DNA of 49,039 nt from a virus, in IMG/VR virus record IMGVR_UViG_3300032516_000044, positions 1 to 49,039 of that record; one strand, 5' to 3'. Positions 8,607 through 16,581 of the stretch are shown one piece after another (position 1 is the first letter of the stretch; each line of letters opens with the position of its first letter). Position numbers and translations under genes: made by a program. The notes beneath the pieces are model-generated. The model did not search any database. It saw nothing but the letters and a program-made list of their open reading frames with translations, and had not been told where the DNA came from.

Positions 8607-9590
8607 TTATTTATACATTTTTAAGAAAGGCTTTCTTAAAATCTTAGAAAAAGCTCCGCCACTGCTCTTTTTAACTTTTTCTTCGACAGCAACCGCCTCT
8701 TTTAATGGTATATTATCTTGATTTGCTTCTTTTATTGGAGATGCTTCCGCAGTTTTAACCACTTTTTCATCTTTTTCTATCAAATCTTCATCTCTACCAT
8801 ATGTTAAATGTTCATATACAATCGTATTGTATGCCAATAACATCGCAATTGCCATTGGGTCAAATACAAATATTAAGGATAAAATAAACCACTTTACTAC
8901 AGAATTTATATTCATACCGAGCGCATCAGCAACAAATTGAAATGTAGTTATATCTCTCTTTTCCAACCCTTTTATCTTTAACTGAGACACATCTGCATCT
9001 AATTTTGATATGCCGGCGGTATACTCTTGTATTTTCTTGTTTTCAACTTCAAAATCAGCATCGGACTTCTTAATCAAATCAGCGGTTTGCCCCTGTACCT
9101 CTTGCAATTGAATAATATTCTTTGCAATCTCTTCATTCTTAAGCATTTCACTTAAACGCGTCTCCTGTGTATCACGCAACTTTGTTATAAAATCTATTCT
9201 CTTATTCGATTGAGCAATTCGATCAATAAGAATTTTCTTTTGACCATTTATAAGCTCAACATTCTCCGTTAATATCTTGCTTTCCGTTGAAGATTTTTGA
9301 TAAGCCGCTGACAAATAACCAAATATGCCCGCTGAGGTTATAATTAATAATACCACCACACCAATTAACATATAGGCCTTTAAAAATGCTTTGGTTTTGT
9401 TCCAATACCTAAAAAGAAAACTACTGCTAACCAATTTAGCCACTTCTAAACAACCAGCCATTATAGAGACAGATATCATTGCTCCACTAAACAAACTTGA
9501 AATGCCATATACAGAAAAATACGCGGCACAAAAAGAAAGTGTTAAAGCGGAGAAAAGTAAAAGACGAGGAAAAAATTTTGAATGTTTCAT
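8607..9590 (-). CDS. Coiled-coil membrane protein
   Basis: 327 residues. Membrane segments are visible near residues 10-30, 33-55 and 72-95, then a coiled coil over ~100-205 (EIAKNIIQLQEVQGQ, KKIQEYTAGISKLDADVSQLK) and a fourth membrane segment near 230-255. The C-terminus is a charged tail. I know similar architectures from T4-like phages of aquatic bacteria, without known function. A membrane-remodelling or lysis-timing role is a guess. Confidence 0.65.
   Translation of the reverse strand: MKHSKFFPRLLLFSALTLSFCAAYFSVYGISSLFSGAMISVSIMAGCLEVAKLVSSSFLFRYWNKTKAFLKAYMLIGVVVLLIITSAGIFGYLSAAYQKSSTESKILTENVELINGQKKILIDRIAQSNKRIDFITKLRDTQETRLSEMLKNEEIAKNIIQLQEVQGQTADLIKKSDADFEVENKKIQEYTAGISKLDADVSQLKIKGLEKRDITTFQFVADALGMNINSVVKWFILSLIFVFDPMAIAMLLAYNTIVYEHLTYGRDEDLIEKDEKVVKTAEASPIKEANQDNIPLKEAVAVEEKVKKSSGGAFSKILRKPFLKMYK
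8608..8615 (-). promoter_or_regulatory. Possible T4-type late promoter (TATAAATA)
   Basis: The minus strand reads TATAAATA exactly, the gp55-dependent late promoter of T4. It overlaps the MYK-stop codons of the membrane-protein gene and would drive the 49-aa gene and gp55 block. In AT-rich DNA an octamer can occur by chance, so this is moderate evidence. Confidence 0.4.
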
Positions 9591-9632
9591 GCGTTATAAT
9601 CTACGATTCTTATATATAGTCATGAAACAAAG

Positions 9633-9655
9633 AAACCGCTCTATATGAGCGGTTT
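9633..9655 (-). terminator. Bidirectional intrinsic terminator
   Basis: A 9-bp perfect inverted repeat (AAACCGCTC/GAGCGGTTT) with a 5-base loop is followed on the minus strand by TTTCTTTGTTT and on the plus strand by TTCTTTCC. It lies just past the HD-like gene, separating it from the membrane-protein gene. Confidence 0.75.
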
Positions 9656-9677
9656 TCTTTCCTTTATATATACTTAA

Positions 9678-10334
9678 TTATAGATTTTCTTGCTTGTATC
9701 TATCAATTCCAACACGACAGGCCAAATAACTCGCGGCATGAATAATATGAGGCAAATTTGTCTTCAAGTCATTCTCAATTGCAAATACCTGTAAATAAGT
9801 CTTGTTAGGCTCACTATACATTCCGTCATATAACTTGATTGCTAAATATTCCGCCTTAGTACAATTAATACCATATTTTTGTAATATATACAACGACCTA
9901 TCGCATACCGGCATATGTTGCAACGCTATATTAATCTTATACAATTCACTGCGGTTTTTTATCAGCCAATCATTATCTTGGACAAGATAATATTCTCCGT
10001 TTTCATCACCAAGTTTTCCCAAGTTATGATGCAACGCAGAAAATATTAATTCTTCGTCGGTAAAATCAACAATCGTTCCCATTGTCTCCCACAATTTTTT
10101 TACGCCAAACGCAGATTTGCAAACACACATAATATGCTCAATATAACCACCCGGATAACATTTATATAAATATTCTTTGGAAGAGGCGGGAGCAATTGCA
10201 GCACGATAACCATATTCTTCTTCGGAATACATTTTTAATAGTTTCTCAAGCCTATCCCCAGAAAAATGAGACTTTATAAATTCAATAAATGTATTAAAAT
10301 TTTCTTTGATTTGAACTTCCGTATAGTTTTTCAT
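9678..10334 (-). CDS. HD-like metal hydrolase with HN in place of HD
   Basis: 218 residues from ATG at 10334 (an upstream in-frame start at 10355 has no better support). The arrangement GGYIEH (62-67), FSALHHNLGKLG (99-109) and a later Asp/His-containing helix resembles phage HD-domain hydrolases. The usual HD pair is HN here (His103-Asn104), a key-residue change that may alter or remove activity. It stands alone before a terminator. Substrate is unknown, possibly a nucleotide. Confidence 0.6.
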   Translation of the reverse strand: MKNYTEVQIKENFNTFIEFIKSHFSGDRLEKLLKMYSEEEYGYRAAIAPASSKEYLYKCYPGGYIEHIMCVCKSAFGVKKLWETMGTIVDFTDEELIFSALHHNLGKLGDENGEYYLVQDNDWLIKNRSELYKINIALQHMPVCDRSLYILQKYGINCTKAEYLAIKLYDGMYSEPNKTYLQVFAIENDLKTNLPHIIHAASYLACRVGIDRYKQENL

Positions 10335-10388
10335 AACACCTAAACTATACCACAAAAATAAAACCCCTTCAACTTTTTATAAAATATA

Positions 10389-11453
10389 TTATACCACAGA
10401 ATATATAAGAGTTCTACCAGCACGAACTACTGCATTCGTACCACCACTACCATTCGCTCTCTTTGTATAATAAAATGATATTTTTGCTCCAGGCGCAACA
10501 ACCCCTGGCGTTAAATACCAACCACGCGCCACAATCATTCCAGGATCTTGTGTAGCTCCAAAATTATTAAATATATAATTAACCTGCGCCAAATTACTCA
10601 TTGAAGTAAAATATTTAAAATGTGGAGAACCCCCACTATCACGATCAAGTGTACAAATTAAACCACATGTTGATGTTCCTGCTATGCCTATATAAAACGC
10701 AATATCATCTCCGCCTCTTGCATAATATGGCGCTACAAAATCTATTAATATTCTTTGATTCGCAGTTATCGGAATAGAAATTGTCGGATCTAATATCCAT
10801 GTACCCGAACCAAACCCCGGACCATTTCCCGACAACCAACTAGTAATATTATGATCTGCTGTAGCCACTACCTTTTGAAATTGAGTTCCCGTAGTACTAC
10901 CTATAAAATAACTTGCAGTAACAGCATAAGAAGCAGTGGTCGCATATGATGCACTAACCGTTGGAGTACCAATAGTATATGAACTTGTTAAGGCATAAGA
11001 AGAACTAACCGATGAAGATGCCCACGAAGCGCTCTCCGCAAAAAGAGATACAGATGCAGATGACATTGTATTATCAGCAGTTAACGCATGACCGGCCTCC
11101 GAAGCATAATCAGCAAAACCCGCCACATCAGCATAAAGTGCGTGAGAAACACTTATTGGAAGCGACTGCGCGGCAATAGTCTGAGCATAAGACGATGTAA
11201 ACGAAAAAGCAGAAATATTAGACCAACTGGCTGATGCAGCAAAATCAGCATTTAATGCATGGTCTGAAACATCTGAATGAACTGCGTTTTGTACATAAAG
11301 TTCTGCATTTAAACGACTTTCTAATTCCGACAAAGTTATGGATTTTGTCTGCTTTATACTTACATCTGCAACCGCAAGTAAATCCTCAGGGGCTATACTC
11401 GCAGATGTTAAAATTGCTAATTCTGTTATTTTTTTTGAATCGCACTGTGCCAT
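10389..11453 (-). CDS. Tail fibre / adhesin with Ala-Ser-Tyr repeats
   Basis: 354 residues. Residues ~60-190 are degenerate repeats of the type ASYA(V/L)T(A/S)SYA and HALYADVAGFADYAS, as found in shafts of phage fibres. Residues ~200-354 form a beta-rich globular head that ends in KRANGSGGTNAVVRAGRTLI. The N-terminus MAQCDSKKITELAILTSASI resembles fibre attachment modules. The gene has its own late-promoter match 12 bases upstream of the ATG. It is likely a receptor-binding fibre. Confidence 0.75.
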   Translation of the reverse strand: MAQCDSKKITELAILTSASIAPEDLLAVADVSIKQTKSITLSELESRLNAELYVQNAVHSDVSDHALNADFAASASWSNISAFSFTSSYAQTIAAQSLPISVSHALYADVAGFADYASEAGHALTADNTMSSASVSLFAESASWASSSVSSSYALTSSYTIGTPTVSASYATTASYAVTASYFIGSTTGTQFQKVVATADHNITSWLSGNGPGFGSGTWILDPTISIPITANQRILIDFVAPYYARGGDDIAFYIGIAGTSTCGLICTLDRDSGGSPHFKYFTSMSNLAQVNYIFNNFGATQDPGMIVARGWYLTPGVVAPGAKISFYYTKRANGSGGTNAVVRAGRTLIYSVV

Positions 11454-11464
11454 ATATTACATTC

Positions 11465-12196
11465 TTATTTATAAATATGTAAAGAATCTGATTTTTTGAT
11501 TTTTTTAATGATAAATTGTACCAAAGAAGATCTGACTACATCATCCTCTGTAAAAGTATATGTATATATACCATTTTGTCTGCTTTCTTCATCATCAAAA
11601 GCCGTAAATACTTTAGTAAAACCACTCTTGGAATTAATATCCGATTGATCAGGATCTCCCAACACTAATATCTTGCTAAACTCCCCCGTCCTTGTTATCA
11701 ATGTAATAAGCTCTTTGGTAGACATATTTTGCGCCTCATCTGCAATTATAAATTTAGCATTCCAATTTAAACCACGCAAAAATCCAACATGAACAGCATT
11801 AATCCGATTGTCTTTCATTAAACCATCAATTTCACCCTTTGATAAAAATTCCTCCAACTTATCCATCAATGGCTGAACATATGGTTCTAACTTTTCCTCT
11901 TTTTCTCCCGGCAAAAATCCCATCTTGCTATCCGCACTCTCTACCACACTCCGCACATAAATTAAATCACTAATCCTCTTTTCATTCAGTAACTTGAGCG
12001 CACTATATACCGCCATATAAGTCTTTGCTGTGCCCGCAGGACCAGAAACAATTATCATCTTCACATTCTTATCCAAAATAAGCCGCAGAAACTCTTGCTG
12101 CTTTTCTGTAAATACACGCTCACGTATGTTTAATTGTTGTTTTAGTTTAGAAGTTTGATTTACAATTGGACTTCTATCCAACTTTTTATTTTTCAT
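11465..12196 (-). CDS. phoH: PhoH-like P-loop ATPase
   Basis: 243 residues. The Walker A motif GPAGTAKT is at 52-59 and the Walker B motif IIADEAQN at about 150-157. Between them is YVRSVVESADSKMGFLPGEKEEKLEPY, shown here in part as SKMGFLPGEKEEK, diagnostic of PhoH. An ILVLGDPDQSD sensor-like segment follows. PhoH proteins are ATPases tied to phosphate limitation and RNA metabolism and are frequent in aquatic phages. The ATG overlaps the upstream gene by 11 bases. Confidence 0.92.
   Translation of the reverse strand: MKNKKLDRSPIVNQTSKLKQQLNIRERVFTEKQQEFLRLILDKNVKMIIVSGPAGTAKTYMAVYSALKLLNEKRISDLIYVRSVVESADSKMGFLPGEKEEKLEPYVQPLMDKLEEFLSKGEIDGLMKDNRINAVHVGFLRGLNWNAKFIIADEAQNMSTKELITLITRTGEFSKILVLGDPDQSDINSKSGFTKVFTAFDDEESRQNGIYTYTFTEDDVVRSSLVQFIIKKIKKSDSLHIYK
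11466..11473 (-). promoter_or_regulatory. T4-type late promoter (TATAAATA) for the fibre gene
   Basis: The minus strand reads TATAAATA at 11473-11466, 12 bases upstream of the fibre ATG at 11453. It lies in the end of phoH. This fits gp55-dependent transcription of a virion gene. Confidence 0.55.
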
Positions 12197-12572
12197 TTAA
12201 GCTTTTAATTAACCGTACAACCCTTGGACATAACTCAAAATATTCATTCTGAACATAAAAATTATATATCTTTTCTATGTTCTTCTTAAATTGCGCCCTA
12301 TTAACCGTAATAAGAAAATCATTGTTGTCAAAAGTAAATACTTCCGCAACATGCATGTTATTTTGCATCGCATTCTCCACCGAAGATATAACTGTCTCCA
12401 TTAATTTAATTCTATTGGTGCTTATATACTTCGCAAGAGAATTATTGTTGGATGGTAAAGCTAATGGTATAAATTCTACCGGAGGAGTAGGCACAATAGG
12501 AATAACTTTCTTTATACTAGCCTTCACAACTTTCTTTTCCGCTGACACTTTCTTTTTTCTGATAGTAGTCAT
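12186..12572 (-). CDS. Hypothetical protein, basic N-terminus
   Basis: 128 residues from ATG at 12572. An earlier in-frame ATG at 12614 is rejected because codons 1-8 from it lie inside a strong terminator hairpin. The product starts MTTIRKKKVSAEKKVVKASIKK, shown to its Lys-rich nature, then a Pro-rich linker and a helical C-terminal domain (ENAMQNNMHVAEVFTFDNND). No family recognised. It overlaps phoH and is probably co-transcribed with it. Confidence 0.6.
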   Translation of the reverse strand: MTTIRKKKVSAEKKVVKASIKKVIPIVPTPPVEFIPLALPSNNNSLAKYISTNRIKLMETVISSVENAMQNNMHVAEVFTFDNNDFLITVNRAQFKKNIEKIYNFYVQNEYFELCPRVVRLIKSLNEK

Positions 12573-12591
12573 AACACATATAAATATCAAA

Positions 12592-12626
12592 CCAATAAAT
12601 AAAAAACGCATCATATTACGATGCGT
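12592..12626 (-). terminator. Intrinsic terminator after the 65-aa gene
   Basis: On the minus strand ACGCATC, a 7-base loop and GATGCGT are followed by TTTTTTATTTATT. It ends the transcript of the three small genes upstream and fixes the start of the next gene downstream of it. Confidence 0.8.
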
Positions 12627-12653
12627 GTCTTATTTTATTTATGTTATTTTATA

Positions 12654-12851
12654 TTACTTCTTATCTTTCTTATCCGCTTTAAACGAATTTAGTTTTGCTA
12701 ACACATCCTTGCCCGTTCGCCGCCAAGTCCGCTTCGTCCTCTCCGAAGCAACTTTGAAAGTCTTGCCCTCTTCTAATAAATCAAGAATTTCCTGCTCGCT
12801 CTGCGCCTTTAAAATTCTCTGTCGTAATCCAAAAACTTTTTCCTCTGTCAT
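12654..12851 (-). CDS. Small basic protein (65 aa)
   Basis: Predicted helical and Lys/Arg-rich, with an N-terminal acidic helix (EQEILDLLEEGKTFKVASERTKRTWRR). The ATG overlaps the upstream stop as ATGA, indicating translational coupling. Such a basic helix could bind nucleic acid; no family recognised. Confidence 0.6.
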   Translation of the reverse strand: MTEEKVFGLRQRILKAQSEQEILDLLEEGKTFKVASERTKRTWRRTGKDVLAKLNSFKADKKDKK

Positions 12852-13051
12852 AAATTGTATATCCTATGTAACCGCGAGTCTTTCTTAACAACCTCAACCT
12901 TACTGCCATCCGGCCAATCCTTTACCAACTTATGCCAATACTCAAATTCATTCTGAGCATCATCCTCTTTCAAATACTCTTTATCCGATACACGTATGTT
13001 ATTCCGAACAACTACATACGACTCTCTTCTTTCTTTGGTGTCTGTATTCAT
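12848..13051 (-). CDS. Small hypothetical protein (67 aa)
   Basis: Charged, with KVEVVKKDSRLHRIYNL at the C-terminus and a Trp-containing middle (FEYWHKLVKDWPDGSK). Coupled by an ATGA overlap to the basic 65-aa gene and 3 bases downstream of the 125-aa gene. Function unknown. Confidence 0.6.
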   Translation of the reverse strand: MNTDTKERRESYVVVRNNIRVSDKEYLKEDDAQNEFEYWHKLVKDWPDGSKVEVVKKDSRLHRIYNL

Positions 13052-13054
13052 ATA

Positions 13055-13426
13055 TTAAAGCTCATCATCAGCAATATCCAATAACAATTGCCTTTTATCT
13101 TGAAGCGATACCGCACGTCTTGGCACTTCCTTAAAATTAAATTCCAATTGCGTGTAGGTTTCCGCTCCTCTGTTTTCAACATTCTTGTAAAAATCAAACA
13201 ACAATTTCAGTTGCTCAGAAAGTAAATAAATAAAATCAGATTGAGGCTTACCTGTAATTAATACATTAAACATCCAAGAAATACGCTGACGGAAATTTAA
13301 GATTCTTGATTGCCTCGAACGTGAGATGGCTAAACCATAACGGTCCCCTTCTCTTTCATATTTAACATTCAATACGTTCTCACTATAAGGTGAAACCATA
13401 AAAATTTCTTCGTCTTTTGATACCAT
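13055..13426 (-). CDS. Conserved T4-like phage hypothetical protein
   Basis: 123 residues from ATG at 13426 (TTG at 13432 and ATG at 13399 are alternatives; none has a clear ribosome binding site). The pattern VSPYSENVLNVKYEREGDRYGLAI followed by RQRISWMFNVLITGKPQSDFIYLL is like small proteins I recall from cyanophage-type T4 relatives. No enzymatic motif is visible. Confidence 0.6.
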   Translation of the reverse strand: MVSKDEEIFMVSPYSENVLNVKYEREGDRYGLAISRSRQSRILNFRQRISWMFNVLITGKPQSDFIYLLSEQLKLLFDFYKNVENRGAETYTQLEFNFKEVPRRAVSLQDKRQLLLDIADDEL

Positions 13427-13465
13427 AGACAATACAATACAACAAAACTATAACCATGTCAATCA

Positions 13466-13693
13466 CTATTCTTTATCTATTTCTTTTAACTTTTCTTCGA
13501 GAGGGTCAGCCTTAATAAAATCATTCGCCAAAGAATCCCAGTTGACTTTCTTCTTTTCCGTAAGCGAGGTGTCAATAACATCTTCCGGATTAACATGAAT
13601 CATATTTCCCGGCATATCATCAAAACGATGTGGGTCTTTATCCTTATATATAAACTCCTTTATATACCTTTTAAGTCGAGCAACATTATCCAT
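13466..13693 (-). CDS. Hypothetical protein, possibly membrane-anchored if read from an upstream TTG
   Basis: 75 residues from ATG at 13693 (MDNVARLKRYIKEFIY). The C-terminal part DDMPGNMIHVNPEDVIDTSL looks conserved-type. The same frame stays open upstream to a TTG at 13774, which would add a hydrophobic helix (TIALFSLSAFIFIIN) just before the basic segment, a good membrane anchor. I prefer the ATG for lack of a binding site at the TTG, but the longer form is possible. Confidence 0.55.
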   Translation of the reverse strand: MDNVARLKRYIKEFIYKDKDPHRFDDMPGNMIHVNPEDVIDTSLTEKKKVNWDSLANDFIKADPLEEKLKEIDKE

Positions 13694-13774
13694 ATTAATT
13701 ATAAATATAAACGCGGACAAAGAAAAAAGAGCAATAGTTTGATTTACCAATTGAAGTGTCTCGCTCCAATACAA

Positions 13775-13915
13775 AGCAGACTATTCGGAGTCGCGCCTAG
13801 CTCTTGCTCTTCGATGAAATCAAAGTTCATCTACTTTTTATGCGTAGCAGCCCATCTCTATTCATAGTACGGGCACTTAATTCTGGTATATTGCTCTTTT
13901 ATCTTTATACTAAAT
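13775..13915 (-). other. Non-coding segment transcribed past the tmRNA
   Basis: It lies directly behind the tmRNA 3' end and shows small hairpins (for example GACT-CCGAAT-AGTC) but no full tRNA cloverleaf and no credible gene. It may be a processed trailer or another small structured RNA. Confidence 0.4.
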
Positions 13916-14300
13916 TGGTGGAAGTGAGCGGAATTGAACCGCTGTCCTTAAACTACATACCATTGAAGTCTACATGCTTGCCTACTTTCATTTACAATGA
14001 CAAATATCAAAAATAGAAAAATTACCTGTCAAGGAAACTTATTGTTAATTCGCTATACCCATAAATTTAAACGGTATACCAAATATATGATAAATGTCGT
14101 TATCCAGAACTATCATACATCATCCCACATAACGGTTCGCCTATTTAATTAAGCAAGAACAAGGCCATTGTCATAGACAAAGCCATAAGTATTACTGTTT
14201 TCAGCATTTACTTTTTCGAATGAATTTTTAAAGAGGCCTTTCACTCAACCCTCCACATGCATTCATAAGCTGTACCCTAAGTCGATACCTTTACACTCCC
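13916..14300 (-). ncRNA. ssrA: tmRNA (SsrA) encoded by the phage
   Basis: 385 nt including encoded CCA. The 5' end GGGAGTG pairs over 7 bp with CACTTCC before ACCA, and the third pair is G-U, the alanine identity element. The 5' part reads GTAAAGGTATCGACTTAGGG, a tmRNA hallmark, and the 3' part has a perfect T-arm (AGCGG-TTCAATT-CCGCT). The tag frame starts at GCT (14205) and ends at TAA (14149), giving AENSNTYGFVYDNGLVLA. The tag ends LVLA rather than the common ALAA. It rescues stalled ribosomes and tags their products; the phage copy could replace or redirect host trans-translation. Confidence 0.93.
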
Positions 14301-14335
14301 ATTAACTTCTCAAAGAACTCCCACAACACTTATAT

Positions 14336-14363
14336 ATCATACACAATTTCAAAACTATGTCAA
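14336..14363 (-). promoter_or_regulatory. tmRNA promoter (TTGACA-N16-TATGAT)
   Basis: The -10 box lies 36 bases before the tmRNA 5' end, so a short precursor is expected. Spacer length 16 matches the early-gene promoters. Confidence 0.8.
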
Positions 14364-14385
14364 TAATATAAATAATCACCCAACC

Positions 14386-14532
14386 TTAATGCCCAAATAC
14401 CTTCCACAAAAGTACCCAAAGCGCCACAAGTATAACCAAGCCCCGACAATGCTCAGAATACGGAAGCTTATCCCCCGTAACTAAACTAAGACCCGCCAAT
14501 ACTAACAACACTAACAATATTAAACTTAACAT
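14386..14532 (-). CDS. Small membrane protein (48 aa)
   Basis: Two hydrophobic helices: residues 1-18 (MLSLILLVLLVLAGLSLV) and 31-46 (GLVILVALWVLLWKVF), joined by a short polar loop. AAGGAAT stands 6 bases before the ATG at 14532. It could be a holin-like or membrane-stress peptide; nothing else identifies it. Confidence 0.6.
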   Translation of the reverse strand: MLSLILLVLLVLAGLSLVTGDKLPYSEHCRGLVILVALWVLLWKVFGH

Positions 14533-14562
14533 ATCTATTCCTTTTTGTTGTCTATAACAATC

Positions 14563-15345
14563 TTACTTAACTGTCCGCACTGTCCAAAAATCACAAGCCA
14601 AATCAGGATGCACCGCATACTCATACGGCATCGTAAAATCTCCGTTAATACCCCAATCCGCACCCCAACTGTTCCGCACCCACAACCGCTGAGTCGCATC
14701 ATCATACCCAACAAATAATACCGCATGCCCACCCATCAAATACTCTCCCGCTCCAGGCATATTCAGTTGCCCACTCGTCGCCACTTCCGGCGTCTCAAAA
14801 CCACTGTATACCGAAAATCCAATCACCACTAACTCCCCACTTGCCAAAACCGCCTTAATTTGATTCAAATTCTGCTCAACACGTTCATATATCACCGCAG
14901 TATGCTGCCGCCCAAATTTGTAATTCTTCTGAGGGGGTTTTGTCGTAAACTTGTTAATCATATATGGCCAGTCATTCTCAAGACACATACCATACGACGC
15001 AATCGCCTTAATCGTATCACGAATACTCGCACCACTGTCTTGCTTCACGGTCCCTTCAAGCCGCCGCGTATTGTAATACAAATATAACCGCGAGGGATCG
15101 CTCTCCCATTTAATGTCCTGCTGTATCTGATTATAATGAAAAATTCCACAACCCGCATTCGCTGTACAACTTCCCAAATTGCCCTGATCATATACACTTG
15201 CTAACTTACTCCGCAAATCAACACTGCTCGGTAATGCTTCAAGCATCGGCTTCGGTGCCGAAAACTTTAAATCTCGAATGTCAGGATAATCCGGAATACA
15301 CCCATACCACTTATTATCACGAACCCTTATCTCTTTAATTTCCAT
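14563..15345 (-). CDS. Papain-like (C1A-type) cysteine protease
   Basis: 260 residues with all catalytic elements in order: the oxyanion-Cys motif DQGNLGSCTANA (Cys60), the histidine motif GGHAVLFVGYD (His207) and the Asn motif VRNSWG (Asn225). There is no long propeptide (catalytic Cys at residue 60) and no signal peptide, so it should act in the cytoplasm unless packaged. GGAG precedes the ATG by 9 bases. A role in protein processing, head maturation or host take-over is possible; I cannot choose. Confidence 0.9.
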   Translation of the reverse strand: MEIKEIRVRDNKWYGCIPDYPDIRDLKFSAPKPMLEALPSSVDLRSKLASVYDQGNLGSCTANAGCGIFHYNQIQQDIKWESDPSRLYLYYNTRRLEGTVKQDSGASIRDTIKAIASYGMCLENDWPYMINKFTTKPPQKNYKFGRQHTAVIYERVEQNLNQIKAVLASGELVVIGFSVYSGFETPEVATSGQLNMPGAGEYLMGGHAVLFVGYDDATQRLWVRNSWGADWGINGDFTMPYEYAVHPDLACDFWTVRTVK

Positions 15346-15408
15346 AATCTCAATTCTCCATTATTTGCTGCTTCTTATATACCCTCGCGGTATCCCTAAT
15401 ATATATTA

Positions 15409-15588
15409 TCAGTCAATGCTTAATCGCTCAATCTTCTCCATTAACTTCCGCCTATATTCAATAATACCCCCAGACCCACTCACCACATCCCCATCAGGTT
15501 CATTATAAAGCTCCATTAAAGATCCAATTACCTCACAATCCTCATACCCACCACCCTTAATAATCTTATCAACTATTACATTAATCAT
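15409..15588 (-). CDS. Small hypothetical protein (59 aa)
   Basis: Starts MINVIVDKIIKGGGYEDCEV at ATG 15588, chosen because GGGTAAT precedes it; a longer frame to 15618 has no binding site. Ends in a basic helix (YRRKLMEKIERLSID). No family recognised. Confidence 0.55.
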   Translation of the reverse strand: MINVIVDKIIKGGGYEDCEVIGSLMELYNEPDGDVVSGSGGIIEYRRKLMEKIERLSID

Positions 15589-15909
15589 AATATTACCCCA
15601 TATAATTATTATAACCATTTAATAATTTAATAACTTTTCCCCTATATTTTTTTGCCCCCGCCCCCGCACACCAAACCCCTACTTAATCTCAAAAATATAC
15701 CCATTAAATCACTTCTTTTATAATAAAAAATTCAATGGGATTTTCTAGGCCCGGATCTAAAAAGGGTATCCCTGCGGTGGGGGTATGCTGTACCCCCCTA
15801 TTCAGAAGGGTACCCCACCCCATTTAAGGGGGGTTAATGGGGAGCATCGAGGGGAGATACTATGGGGAGACTACCTGCACCTATGGGGAGAGCATAGGGA
15901 TAACATCTA
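15589..15909. other. G-rich non-coding boundary between late and early blocks
   Basis: No credible gene on either strand. The plus strand carries palindromic GGGTACCCC-type motifs near 15776-15825 and then four G-runs of four to six separated by 5-9 bases (15826-15870), plus the motif ATGGGGAGA three times. This is unlike the AT-rich surroundings. It could hold an insulator, a replication signal or a G-quadruplex; none is proven. Confidence 0.4.
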
Positions 15910-16227
15910 TTAGTCGGTATGGCCCGCGCGGTAGAATTTAAAGTTACCTTGGCGGAAGTTAACATTGGTTTGGATACCGGTGTAGAGGTAACGTGTGCCT
16001 GCGACTTCGGTCCAATTGGTATCGGTTATATTAACTTTACCTTCGAGGTAGACTTCTTTACCCCAGAGGTCGTTGGTTTCGCTATGAGCTTCGACATAGA
16101 GCCAGTTGTTTGTCCAACCTTTAGAGACATCATTGGTGAAGGCAAAGGTTTTAATATGGTAATCGAGTACTTGAGCTGATACCACGGATGTAATTAAAAC
16201 GAATAAGAGGGTAAGTAATGCCTTCAT
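15910..16227 (-). CDS. Exported protein with NW...FYR pattern
   Basis: 105 residues from ATG at 16227, two bases after the upstream stop. Residues 1-19 (MKALLTLLFVLITSVVSAQ) form a signal peptide with an SA-Q cleavage site. The mature part contains TDTNWTEVAG and ends FRQGNFKFYRAG, a pattern I associate with secreted proteins of Verrucomicrobiota. It would act in the periplasm or outside. Possibly acquired from the host. Confidence 0.65.
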   Translation of the reverse strand: MKALLTLLFVLITSVVSAQVLDYHIKTFAFTNDVSKGWTNNWLYVEAHSETNDLWGKEVYLEGKVNITDTNWTEVAGTRYLYTGIQTNVNFRQGNFKFYRAGHTD

Positions 16228-16228
16228 A

Positions 16229-16540
16229 TTAGTCTCGGAGTTGACAGCCAACTGGAATCGGCTCGCCATAGACCTTGTGACGGAACTCAGCGATTATGCG
16301 CTTTTTGAGGCCGTTGGTCATTGCGATTTTCTGAAAGACTTCCGAAAGGGGTAGAATTTCGTAACGGTATTCGCTGGAACAACCGGTGACCTTGTTGAGT
16401 TTTGTTTCAGCCGCCACAATGCCTTGACAGAAGGATTTGGGCATTCCAGCCTTTGGGCTGATTAGGCGAGCGGACTCTTCCTGCATAAAGCCGGGAAGGT
16501 GGTAGAACTCAACGACGGAGAAGCGATCGGTGTCATTCAT
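16229..16540 (-). CDS. Hypothetical early protein (103 aa)
   Basis: First gene behind a strong promoter. The ATG is 9 bases from the -10 box without a ribosome binding site, so a leaderless mRNA is expected. The sequence has a conserved-looking basic C-terminus (RHKVYGEPIPVGCQLRD) and no recognised domain. The exported protein gene follows with a 1-base gap. Confidence 0.65.
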   Translation of the reverse strand: MNDTDRFSVVEFYHLPGFMQEESARLISPKAGMPKSFCQGIVAAETKLNKVTGCSSEYRYEILPLSEVFQKIAMTNGLKKRIIAEFRHKVYGEPIPVGCQLRD

Positions 16541-16549
16541 TATTTACTA

Positions 16550-16577
16550 ATTATACCGATTTTATAATAATTGTCAA
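16550..16577 (-). promoter_or_regulatory. Early promoter (TTGACA-N16-TATAAT), ATG 9 bases downstream
   Basis: Perfect -35 and -10 hexamers; drives 16540-15910. Confidence 0.85.
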
Positions 16578-16581
16578 CAGC

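Noticed and set aside
12573-12614. Longer start (MMRFLFIG...) with a hydrophobic N-terminus for the gene ending at 12186
   Set aside because: The first codons lie inside a strong terminator hairpin and T-run; the ATG at 12572 is the better start.
15893-15908. Partial match to a known homing endonuclease site (TAGGGATAACA) in the G-rich spacer
   Set aside because: Only the first 11 of 18 bases of the I-SceI site match and the rest differs; no related enzyme is encoded here.
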